A stretch of DNA of 5,144 nucleotides from Actinomycetota bacterium (GTDB lineage Bacteria > Actinomycetota > Actinomycetes > Nanopelagicales > Nanopelagicaceae): contig WLRX01000071.1 of the NCBI GenBank assembly GCA_009706135.1, positions 1-5,144 on the forward strand, written 5' to 3'. Under the pieces are notes generated by a model. It did no database searches, was not told the DNA's origin, and saw only the letters and a list, made by a program, of their open reading frames with translations. The translations under genes were made by a program, and so were the position numbers. Positions 1 through 5,144 of the stretch are shown piece after piece; positions within the stretch are counted from its first letter, which is position 1; each line of letters begins with the position of its first letter.

Positions 1-1
1 A

Positions 2-718
2 AATGCTGGTTCTCTTGATCCTCGGTTAATTGCTAAATATGGAAAAGCAACTCCAGAAGCACTTGTTGAATCGGCACTCTGGGAAGCTGGTCTCTTCGAA
101 GAGCATGGTTTTTCAAATATTAAAATTTCTGTCAAACACCATGATCCTGTGACGATGGTAAATGCATATCGCTTATTAGCAGCTAAGTGCGATTATCCAT
201 TGCACTTAGGGGTCACAGAAGCTGGCCCAATTTTTCAAGGAACAATAAAGTCAGCAACTGCATTTGGAATTTTACTCTCTGAAGGAATTGGAGACACGAT
301 TCGTGTCTCACTTTCAGCGCCACCGGTGGAAGAGGTAAAAGTTGGTATTTCAATTCTTGAATCACTTAATTTGCGTCAGAGAAAATTAGAGATTGTTTCA
401 TGTCCATCATGTGGTCGCGCCCAAGTTGATGTCTACACATTGGCTGAAAAAGTTCAAGCAGGATTGCAAGGTATGACAGTGCCACTTCGAGTTGCTGTCA
501 TGGGTTGTGTAGTTAATGGTCCAGGAGAGGCCCGAGAAGCAGATCTTGGTGTTGCATCCGGTAATGGCAAGGGACAAATATTTGTTAAAGGTCAAGTAAT
601 TAAAACTGTTCCAGAAGCACAAATTGTTGAAACACTGATTGAAGAAGCAATGCGTTTAGCCGAAGAAATGGAAGCTGCGGGTGTCGCTTCGGGCGAACCA
701 TCCGTTGATGTTCACTAA
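2..718 (+). CDS. ispG: IspG (GcpE), 4-hydroxy-3-methylbut-2-enyl diphosphate synthase, 5'-truncated by the window edge
   Basis: This is the C-terminal 238 residues of IspG. The enzyme reductively opens MEcPP to HMBPP in the penultimate step of the cytosolic MEP isoprenoid pathway, using a [4Fe-4S] cluster. The frame is open from the first full codon and begins with the conserved NAGSLD stretch, so the GTG at 149 is internal and not a start. The tail of the TIM barrel ([22 protein letters not shown]) is followed by the cluster domain. Its ligands are visible: the two cysteines of SCPSCGR (codons 401-403 and 410-412), the cysteine of [11 protein letters not shown] (506-508) and the glutamate at 527-529. 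Actinobacterial IspG is about 385 residues of the two-domain type, so roughly 145-150 N-terminal residues lie outside the window. The C-terminal tail after LAEEME is short and poorly conserved. Identity is secure. The next gene, proS, lies 40 bp downstream on the same strand, as in other actinobacteria that carry ispG near proS. Confidence 0.97.
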   Translation, partial: NAGSLDPRLIAKYGKATPEALVESALWEAGLFEEHGFSNIKISVKHHDPVTMVNAYRLLAAKCDYPLHLGVTEAGPIFQGTIKSATAFGILLSEGIGDTIRVSLSAPPVEEVKVGISILESLNLRQRKLEIVSCPSCGRAQVDVYTLAEKVQAGLQGMTVPLRVAVMGCVVNGPGEAREADLGVASGNGKGQIFVKGQVIKTVPEAQIVETLIEEAMRLAEEMEAAGVASGEPSVDVH

Positions 719-746
719 CCTCACACAACTCACGCCATCCCTCAGG

Positions 747-752
747 TAGGCT
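747..752 (+). promoter_or_regulatory. Candidate -10 box (TAGGCT) for a leaderless or very short-leader proS transcript
   Basis: TAGGCT fits the actinobacterial -10 pattern TANNNT and ends 6 bases before the proS ATG at 759. A transcript from it would therefore start at or next to the A of the ATG. Leaderless mRNAs with this geometry are common in Mycobacterium and Streptomyces. No convincing -35 box is seen about 17 bases upstream, which is often the case for such promoters. The same bases contain AGG (748-750), 8 bases before the ATG, which could instead act as a weak ribosome binding site on an ispG read-through transcript. Confidence 0.35.
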
Positions 753-758
753 CGCACC

Positions 759-2492
759 ATGTTGCGAATGTCGTCACTCTTTTTGCGCACACTGCGCGAT
801 GATCCAGCCGATGCCGAAGTTGCAAGCCACAAACTTTTAGTTCGAGCGGGATACATTAGACGAATTGCAGCAGGTATTTATTCTTGGTTACCACTTGGAT
901 ACATAACCCTTCGAAATATTGAAAGAGTTGTCCGTGAAGAGATGGACGCAGCAGGTTTTCAAGAAGTTCACTTTCCTGCGATGCTTCCAAAAGAACCCTA
1001 CGAAGAGACAAATCGTTGGAGTGAATATGGACCGGAACTCTTTCGACTCCAGGATCGCAAAGGCACAGATTATTTGCTAGGTCCTACTCATGAAGAGATG
1101 TTCACGCTGATGGTCAAAGGCGAGTACTCCTCATATAAAGATTTACCACTTTCGCTCTATCAAATTCAAACAAAATATCGTGATGAACCTCGCCCACGAA
1201 GCGGAATCATTCGAGGTCGAGAATTCGTAATGAAAGACTCTTATTCTTTTGATATCGATGATGCAGGTTTGGATGTTTCTTACAATAATCATCGGGATGC
1301 CTATGTAAAAACATTTAAGCGCCTAGGTTTGAGTTACAACATTGTCAGTGCAATGGCTGGTGCAATGGGGGGATCTAAATCTGAAGAATTTCTAGCCCCA
1401 TGTCCAACAGGTGAGGACACATACGTACTCTGCGAAAAATGTGGTTATGCTGCAAATGTTGAGGCAATGAAAACCCTTATTGATGCACCTGCGCACAAAG
1501 ATTTTCCGGCACTTGAAGTATTAGATACCCCAAATACGCCAACGATTGATTCACTAGTTGAAGTGCTGAACTCACAATACGGCGGCGGATACACGGGCGC
1601 CGATACTCTAAAAAATGTTCTGTTGATGGCAGATAACAAACCGATAGCTGTATTAGTGCCGGGAGATCGCGAAGTAGATATAAAACGCCTACAAGCGAAT
1701 TTAATCGGTGTCTCTGAATTGAGAATTTTCGAAGAAGAGGATTTTGCAAAGAATCCTAAACTTGTAAAAGGTTATATTGGGCCACAAGATGCTAAAAGTT
1801 TTGGAATAACGCTCTATGCAGATCCACGAATTGCTCCAGGTACTTCATGGGTCACCGGTGCTAACAAGAAAAATTGCCATGCTCGAAACGTTGTTAATGG
1901 TCGAGATTTCACACCTGATGCATATGTTGAATCTGCAGAAGTTCGCGCCGGTGATGCGTGTCCATCCTGCAAAGCACCTGTAATTATTGACCGTGCAATT
2001 GAAATTGCACATATTTTTCAATTAGGTCGTAAGTACGCGCAGGCGCTCAATCTCACAGTTTTAGATCAAAACGGGAAAGCACAAGTTGTAACAATGGGTT
2101 CATATGGAATTGGTGTTTCGCGCGCGGTTGCCGCCGTTGCCGAACAAACTCACGATGAAATCGGTCTTTCATGGCCTATTGAAGTAGCACCCGCGAAAGT
2201 TCATATCGTTGCAACTGGAAAAGAAGACAAACCCTTTGATGTTGCAGAAAATATTGGCCTGGAGTTAGAAAAGTTAGGCATTTCGGTTCTGCTAGATGAT
2301 CGCAGAGATCCAAGTGCTGGCGTTAAGTTTAAAGACGCCGAACTAATAGGAATTCCAATTATTATCGTTGTGGGTAAAGCTCTTGAACAAGGAAACATCG
2401 AAATTCGTGTCAGGAAGAGTGGCGAAAAGTCAGAGAGTAGTGTTGCCGACGCCGTTAAAAACATCGCATCGTTGCTATTAAAACTCTCTTAA
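759..2492 (+). CDS. proS: Prolyl-tRNA synthetase (bacterial type, with INS editing domain)
   Basis: This cytosolic class II aminoacyl-tRNA synthetase charges tRNA-Pro with proline; it has 577 residues, close to the usual 565-585. The catalytic core shows motif 1 near [11 protein letters not shown] (71-81), GPTHEE (108-113), motif 2 around [16 protein letters not shown] (141-156) and motif 3 [14 protein letters not shown] (447-460). Between motifs 2 and 3, about residues 225-395, lies the YbaK-like INS domain that hydrolyses Ala-tRNA-Pro. It has a conserved TLKNV lysine (285) and a [11 protein letters not shown] segment with His374, which probably match the E. coli editing residues. Two CxxC pairs (225-228 and 401-404) flank the insertion. 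The anticodon-binding domain spans about 475-577. The start at 759 gives [20 protein letters not shown], matching the mycobacterial N-terminus; the in-frame ATG at 768 is a shorter alternative. No truncation or lost catalytic motif is seen. The next gene begins 3 bases after the TAA stop. Confidence 0.98.
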   Translation: MLRMSSLFLRTLRDDPADAEVASHKLLVRAGYIRRIAAGIYSWLPLGYITLRNIERVVREEMDAAGFQEVHFPAMLPKEPYEETNRWSEYGPELFRLQDRKGTDYLLGPTHEEMFTLMVKGEYSSYKDLPLSLYQIQTKYRDEPRPRSGIIRGREFVMKDSYSFDIDDAGLDVSYNNHRDAYVKTFKRLGLSYNIVSAMAGAMGGSKSEEFLAPCPTGEDTYVLCEKCGYAANVEAMKTLIDAPAHKDFPALEVLDTPNTPTIDSLVEVLNSQYGGGYTGADTLKNVLLMADNKPIAVLVPGDREVDIKRLQANLIGVSELRIFEEEDFAKNPKLVKGYIGPQDAKSFGITLYADPRIAPGTSWVTGANKKNCHARNVVNGRDFTPDAYVESAEVRAGDACPSCKAPVIIDRAIEIAHIFQLGRKYAQALNLTVLDQNGKAQVVTMGSYGIGVSRAVAAVAEQTHDEIGLSWPIEVAPAKVHIVATGKEDKPFDVAENIGLELEKLGISVLLDDRRDPSAGVKFKDAELIGIPIIIVVGKALEQGNIEIRVRKSGEKSESSVADAVKNIASLLLKLS

Positions 2493-2495
2493 CTC

Positions 2496-3275
2496 ATGTT
2501 CGGTGATATTTCTCAAGCAACTATTTTCTTTCTTATTCTTGCGGCATTTAGCGCAGGATTGGTCGATGCAATAGCTGGTGGCGGTGGTCTCATACAACTT
2601 CCCGCACTTTTAATCGGATTACCGCAAGCAAGTACTGTGGAAGTGTTGGGTACCAATAAAGCTGCTTCAATTTTTGGCACGAGCGCATCTGCTCTGATGT
2701 ATAGGCGAAGAGTTAAAACGGATGCAAAATTCTTGGCTTCAATGGCTGTACCTGCGTTCGCCGGTTCAGTACTTGGAGCACTCAGCGCCTCGAAAATTCC
2801 AACGCAATCAATGCGACCTATAGTTTTTATTCTGCTTGTGGCTGTTGCGATATATACATGGCGCAAACCAGATCTCGGTGCAATAGAACAGCTTCGCCAT
2901 GAAACTAAGAAGCGTTTTTCAATTTCTGTACTTACGGGATTGGTAATCGGTTTTTATGATGGAATTTTTGGACCTGGCACAGGTTCGTTTTTAATGTTGA
3001 CATTGGTTTACCTGGGATTCGCATTTTTAAGCGCTTCAGCGATTGCCAAGGTAGTTAATGTTTCAACAAACCTAGGCGCAATACTGGTTTTCGGGTTTCA
3101 CGGAGCAATTATTTGGCAGGTGGCACTTGTCTTGGCAGTAGCGAACATCATCGGGGGATTAATGGGAGCGCGCTTGGCAATTAGCGGTGGCTCTACTTTG
3201 ATTCGAAAGGTATTTCTCTTTGTAACTCTTGCTCTAATTGTGAAAGTGGGAATAGACACTATAAAGAATTGGTAA
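2496..3275 (+). CDS. TauE/SafE (TSUP, YfcA-like) membrane permease
   Basis: This 259-residue, very hydrophobic protein has about eight predicted membrane segments (roughly 8-28, 33-48, 78-98, 106-121, 143-163, 165-185, 188-218 and 236-254). It shows the internal duplication typical of the TSUP family: GLVDAIAGGGGLIQLPALL (21-39) matches GFYDGIFGPGTGSFLMLTL (152-170). The first repeat is followed by the conserved LGTNKAASIFGTSASA (51-66). The DAIAGGGGLI signature and the length resemble E. coli YfcA. Family members are inner-membrane exporters or importers of sulfite, sulfoacetate, taurine-linked or other organic anions, but substrate cannot be read from sequence and no sulfur gene is nearby. 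The ATG lies 3 bases after the proS stop with no Shine-Dalgarno motif, so translation probably depends on ribosomes finishing proS. The 54-bp gap to rimP suggests that this gene closes the proS unit. The family call is firm; the function is open. Confidence 0.93.
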   Translation: MFGDISQATIFFLILAAFSAGLVDAIAGGGGLIQLPALLIGLPQASTVEVLGTNKAASIFGTSASALMYRRRVKTDAKFLASMAVPAFAGSVLGALSASKIPTQSMRPIVFILLVAVAIYTWRKPDLGAIEQLRHETKKRFSISVLTGLVIGFYDGIFGPGTGSFLMLTLVYLGFAFLSASAIAKVVNVSTNLGAILVFGFHGAIIWQVALVLAVANIIGGLMGARLAISGGSTLIRKVFLFVTLALIVKVGIDTIKNW

Positions 3276-3298
3276 GTTTAGAATTTTCAGGTTATTAT
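3269..3298 (+). promoter_or_regulatory. Candidate sigma-70-type promoter for rimP-nusA-ylxR
   Basis: TTGGTA (3269-3274, four of six matches to TTGACA) and TATTAT (3293-3298, five of six to TATAAT) are separated by 18 bases. The -35 box overlaps the end of the TauE/SafE gene. Transcription would start near 3305, leaving a leader of about 25 bases before the rimP ATG. The gap is AT-rich, so a chance match is possible. Its position before the conserved rimP-nusA-ylxR-(infB) block supports a promoter here. Confidence 0.4.
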
Positions 3299-3314
3299 TT
3301 ACCTACAACTTAAT

Positions 3315-3323
3315 AGAAAGAAG
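3315..3323 (+). promoter_or_regulatory. Ribosome binding site of rimP
   Basis: The purine run AGAAAGAAG ends 6 bases before the ATG at 3330. It is an imperfect but well placed match to AGAAAGGAGG, and it supports the rimP start chosen here. Confidence 0.5.
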
Positions 3324-3329
3324 AATAAA

Positions 3330-3803
3330 ATGTCTCTCAGTGAGAAAATAACTGAGCTGGTACAACCAGTTGTTGAAAGCGCTGGCTTCTTTCTTGAAGA
3401 TGTTCATGTTCTTTCACCCGGCAAGCACAGAATCATCACGTGCATCGTCGATGGACAGACTCCACTTAACTTAGATCAAGTGACCAGTGTTTCTCGAGAC
3501 ATTTCAGAGCTCTTAGATTCTGCAGAGTTCATGGACGAAACCGCCTTTACTTTAGAAGTCACGTCACCTGGAGTCGATCGTCCACTCACTCTTTCTCGCC
3601 ATTGGCAGAAAAATCTCAATCGTTTAGTTAAAGTTGTAAATCAGGATGGTTCTGTCGTTAATGGAAGAATCACTACTATCGAAGACACTCACGTAATTTT
3701 GATTGAAGACATCAAGGGTAAATCCAAAGAACACACTATTGCATTTGCAGATGTTAAGCGTGCCACAGTTGAAATAGAGTTTAATCGCAAAGGCGATCTC
3801 TGA
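3330..3803 (+). CDS. rimP: Ribosome maturation factor RimP
   Basis: RimP (formerly YhbC or P15a) binds the free 30S subunit in the cytoplasm and helps its late assembly. This protein has 157 residues, the usual size. The N-terminal alpha/beta domain (about 1-88) ends with the family signature LEVTSPGVDRPL, its SPGVDRPL core lying at 79-86. An SH3-like beta domain follows (about 92-155), with the NGRITTIEDTHVIL and IAFADVKRATVEIEF strands. The ATG is supported by an AGAAAGAAG ribosome binding site and by the conserved amphipathic first helix (SEKITELVQPVVESAGFFLEDV). Its TGA stop shares one base with the nusA ATG (TGATG), so the two are almost certainly co-transcribed and translationally coupled, as rimP-nusA is across bacteria. 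The N-terminal half is divergent, as is normal for this family, but the signature and the neighbours make the call secure. Confidence 0.97.
   Translation: MSLSEKITELVQPVVESAGFFLEDVHVLSPGKHRIITCIVDGQTPLNLDQVTSVSRDISELLDSAEFMDETAFTLEVTSPGVDRPLTLSRHWQKNLNRLVKVVNQDGSVVNGRITTIEDTHVILIEDIKGKSKEHTIAFADVKRATVEIEFNRKGDL
3789..3793 (+). promoter_or_regulatory. Ribosome binding site of nusA inside the rimP 3' end
   Basis: AAAGG lies 9 bases before the nusA ATG at 3803, within the last rimP codons. It supports this start together with the TGATG stop/start overlap. Confidence 0.5.
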
Positions 3804-4777
3804 TGAATGTAGAGATTGCAGCTCTTACGGAATTGACTTCAGAGAAAAAAATATCTTTTGAGCAACTAGTCGTTGCGATTGAAATGGGCGTACTTACTGC
3901 CTACAACGAAATTCCAGAAGCTAAACGGCAGGCTCGTGCCTTTCTTGATCGCGAAACCGGTGAAATTCAAATACTTGTACCAACTTTTAATGAACTCGGT
4001 GAGAAAATCTCTGAAGATCGAGATGAACCAGATGGTTTTACTCGCATTGCAACCTCAACTGCACGCCAGGTTATCAAAATGAAAATGCGTGAGGTTAACG
4101 ATGCCGAAATCGTCGGGGAGTTCACAGCATCTGTTGGTGATGTCGTTTCTGGTGTTGTACAGCAAGGTCGAGATCCAAAAATGATTCATGTGAATCTTGG
4201 ACGAGTGGAAGGAAAAATTCCACCTCAGGAACAAGTTCCTGGTGAAATTTATCAACATGGTGATCGCATTAAATGTTTTGTAGTTGAAGTTAAGCAAGGT
4301 TTAAAAGGACCAGAAGTGATGCTTTCTAGATCGCACCCAGCACTTGTTAAACAATTATTTGCATTAGAAGTTCCTGAAATCACTGATCGAATTGTGGAAA
4401 TTATGGCCGTGGCACGCGAAGCGGGGCATCGCACAAAAATTGCAGTTCGCACACATCGCGCTGGTGTGAGTCCTAAAGGTTCACTCATTGGACCTGTTGG
4501 ATCTCGCGCACGTGCCGTGATGGATGAGTTACATGGAGAAAAAATTGACATCGTGGATTGGTCAGAAGATCCAGCTGTTTTCGTCGCGCACGCTTTAGCA
4601 CCAGCAAAGGTCTCTCGAGTAGAAATTACAGATCTACTTTCGCGAAGTGCAAAAGTGACGGTACCTGACTATCAACTTTCGCTAGCAATTGGTAAAGATG
4701 GGCAGAACGCTCGCTTGGCTGCCAGACTTACCGGCTGGCGCATAGATATCCATCCCGATACGCCTGCAACTGAGTGA
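3803..4777 (+). CDS. nusA: Transcription termination/antitermination factor NusA (short actinobacterial form)
   Basis: NusA binds RNA polymerase and nascent RNA. It modulates pausing and intrinsic termination and takes part in rRNA antitermination. The 324 residues show the usual order. The N-terminal RNA polymerase-binding domain is about 1-100 ([19 protein letters not shown] at 17-35). The S1 domain is about 108-177 ([23 protein letters not shown] at 111-133). KH1 is about 200-270, with the GPVG loop at 230-233 and [13 protein letters not shown] at 245-257. KH2 is about 275-318, with the GKDG loop at 297-300 and the segment [16 protein letters not shown]. The protein ends eight residues after KH2 and lacks the C-terminal acidic repeats of E. 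coli NusA (495 residues). This is normal for actinobacteria (M. tuberculosis NusA is about 347) and is not a truncation. The start is fixed by the overlap with the rimP stop. The stop lies in a GTGA tetranucleotide, and the gap to ylxR is about 67 bp. Confidence 0.98.
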   Translation: MNVEIAALTELTSEKKISFEQLVVAIEMGVLTAYNEIPEAKRQARAFLDRETGEIQILVPTFNELGEKISEDRDEPDGFTRIATSTARQVIKMKMREVNDAEIVGEFTASVGDVVSGVVQQGRDPKMIHVNLGRVEGKIPPQEQVPGEIYQHGDRIKCFVVEVKQGLKGPEVMLSRSHPALVKQLFALEVPEITDRIVEIMAVAREAGHRTKIAVRTHRAGVSPKGSLIGPVGSRARAVMDELHGEKIDIVDWSEDPAVFVAHALAPAKVSRVEITDLLSRSAKVTVPDYQLSLAIGKDGQNARLAARLTGWRIDIHPDTPATE

Positions 4778-4788
4778 GAATTTCTATA

Positions 4789-4794
4789 AAGGAG
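4789..4794 (+). promoter_or_regulatory. Orphan Shine-Dalgarno-like AAGGAG in the nusA-ylxR gap
   Basis: AAGGAG is the best match to the anti-Shine-Dalgarno sequence in the window, but there is no ATG, GTG or TTG in any frame 5-13 bases downstream. The nearest start-like codons are GTG 4816 and TTG 4819, more than 20 bases away. It is directly preceded by TATAAA (4785-4790), which resembles a -10 box but has no -35 partner. Its role is unknown: it could be chance, a ribosome standby or pause site, or a relic of an older ylxR start. Confidence 0.3.
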
Positions 4795-4826
4795 CGCGTA
4801 AGCGGTACAGTAAGCGTGTTGAATTC

Positions 4827-4832
4827 GAGGGA
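4827..4832 (+). promoter_or_regulatory. Probable ribosome binding site of ylxR (GAGGGA)
   Basis: GAGGGA ends 12 bases before GTG 4845, long but workable. It touches TTG 4833 directly, which is too close for that codon to be started by it. The site therefore favours GTG 4845 over TTG 4833 as the ylxR start. Confidence 0.4.
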
Positions 4833-4844
4833 TTGGCAGCAGCA

Positions 4845-5090
4845 GTGAGTATCAATTCGATACGAACATGCATTACGTGCCGAAAACAATCGAGTCCAAC
4901 ATCTCTTTTGAGAGTGGTTTGTATTGATGGGGCACTTGTCTTGGATAACAAAAAATCACTTCCTGGAAGAGGCGCTTGGGTGCATCAGAGTTGCCTAGCA
5001 ACTGCGATTTCTCGAGGCGCATTTAAATACGCATTAAAGCTAACGGAACAACCAAACGAATTGGATGCGAAAGATATGAAACTCAAATGA
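4845..5090 (+). CDS. ylxR: YlxR/RnpM family RNA-binding protein
   Basis: This small basic protein has 81 residues from GTG 4845, or 85 from the in-frame TTG 4833. It carries the YlxR (DUF448) signatures: RTCITCRKQ at the N-terminus, LLRVV, the central [12 protein letters not shown] and the helical RGAFKYALK. The family is a nucleic-acid-binding fold encoded between nusA and infB in many bacteria. In Bacillus subtilis the protein, now called RnpM, binds the RNase P RNA and lowers its activity, and it also affects transcription. The same role here is an inference from homology. GTG 4845 is preferred because GAGGGA (4827-4832) sits at a usable distance upstream, while TTG 4833 abuts it. All conserved residues lie after both starts. 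The C-terminus after ALKL is short and variable. Co-transcription with nusA is expected. The start choice is uncertain; the family call is strong. Confidence 0.93.
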   Translation: MSINSIRTCITCRKQSSPTSLLRVVCIDGALVLDNKKSLPGRGAWVHQSCLATAISRGAFKYALKLTEQPNELDAKDMKLK

Positions 5091-5144
5091 GCTCGTTCAG
5101 ATTATGAGGCTTTACAACTAAGGCTCGCATCCCCTAGATCAATA
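5091..5144 (+). other. Noncoding tail; infB expected just beyond the window
   Basis: No gene starts here. ATG 5087 (overlapping the ylxR stop) and ATG 5104 both run into stops within six codons, and neither begins like InfB. In actinobacteria and many other bacteria infB follows ylxR, so its start should lie just right of the edge. TTTACA (5111-5116) and TAGATC (5135-5140), 18 bases apart, form a weak promoter-like pair. No hairpin with a T-tract, and so no terminator, is seen. Confidence 0.4.

Noticed and set aside
680..699. Hairpin near the ispG 3' end: GGT-(G)-TCGC, loop TTCGG, GCGA-ACC
   Set aside because: The stem is seven pairs with a bulge, lies inside the ispG coding region and has no following T-tract, so it is not a convincing intrinsic terminator.
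719..758. T-box or other riboswitch leader for proS
   Set aside because: The gap is only 40 bp, far too short for a T-box, and shows no specifier or antiterminator structure.
3287..3305. DtxR/IdeR iron box before rimP
   Set aside because: The half-sites AGGT and ACCT are 8 bases apart, not 7, and the centre matches the consensus poorly; rimP-nusA is not a typical iron-regulated operon.
3873..4082. Overlapping + strand frame of 69 codons inside the nusA N-terminal domain
   Set aside because: It is out of frame with an unmistakable NusA, shows no recognisable motif and has no separate ribosome binding site worth noting.
4252..4551. Antisense open frames, such as the 99-codon one within nusA
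   Set aside because: They lie wholly within well-conserved genes on the other strand, resemble no family and are shadows of the + strand codon structure; the same holds for the antisense frames over ispG, proS and the transporter.
4777..4777. NusA truncated by a nonsense mutation
   Set aside because: The protein ends just after KH2, as actinobacterial NusA normally does; the following frames do not encode NusA acidic repeats.

Overview
The window is an ordinary stretch of a compact bacterial chromosome, almost entirely coding on the + strand. The proteins are clearly actinobacterial. ProS begins and continues like mycobacterial ProRS, NusA is the short form that ends after KH2, and the order ispG-proS-...-rimP-nusA-ylxR is the familiar actinobacterial one. 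By eye the base composition is only in the low 40s % GC, with AT-rich codon use and very short gaps. That combination suggests a genome-streamlined, low-GC actinobacterium such as the freshwater acI / Nanopelagicales lineage. The lineage is an inference from protein character and composition; no database search was made.

Layout: (1) positions 2-718 hold the C-terminal part of IspG (MEP isoprenoid pathway), cut by the window's left edge. (2) A 40-bp gap, with a TAGGCT -10-like hexamer placed as in leaderless actinobacterial promoters, precedes proS (759-2492, prolyl-tRNA synthetase with its editing insertion). (3) A TauE/SafE (TSUP, YfcA-like) membrane protein follows after only 3 bp (2496-3275). 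(4) A 54-bp AT-rich gap with a plausible sigma-70 promoter opens the nusA-type operon: rimP (3330-3803), nusA (3803-4777, one-base overlap) and ylxR/rnpM (4845-5090). (5) The last 54 bp contain no gene; infB is expected just past the right edge.

The genes combine isoprenoid precursor synthesis, tRNA charging, 30S maturation (RimP), transcription elongation and antitermination (NusA) and an RNA-binding RNase P modulator (YlxR). The transporter is the only gene without an obvious link to its neighbours. There are no tRNA or rRNA genes, CRISPR arrays, insertion sequences or phage genes.

I see no new biological system here. The points worth a second look are small: a possible leaderless proS start, a 24-codon ORF that bridges nusA and ylxR through two GTGA stop/start overlaps, a strong Shine-Dalgarno-like motif with no start codon behind it, and a 9-bp word shared by the gaps before proS and after ylxR.
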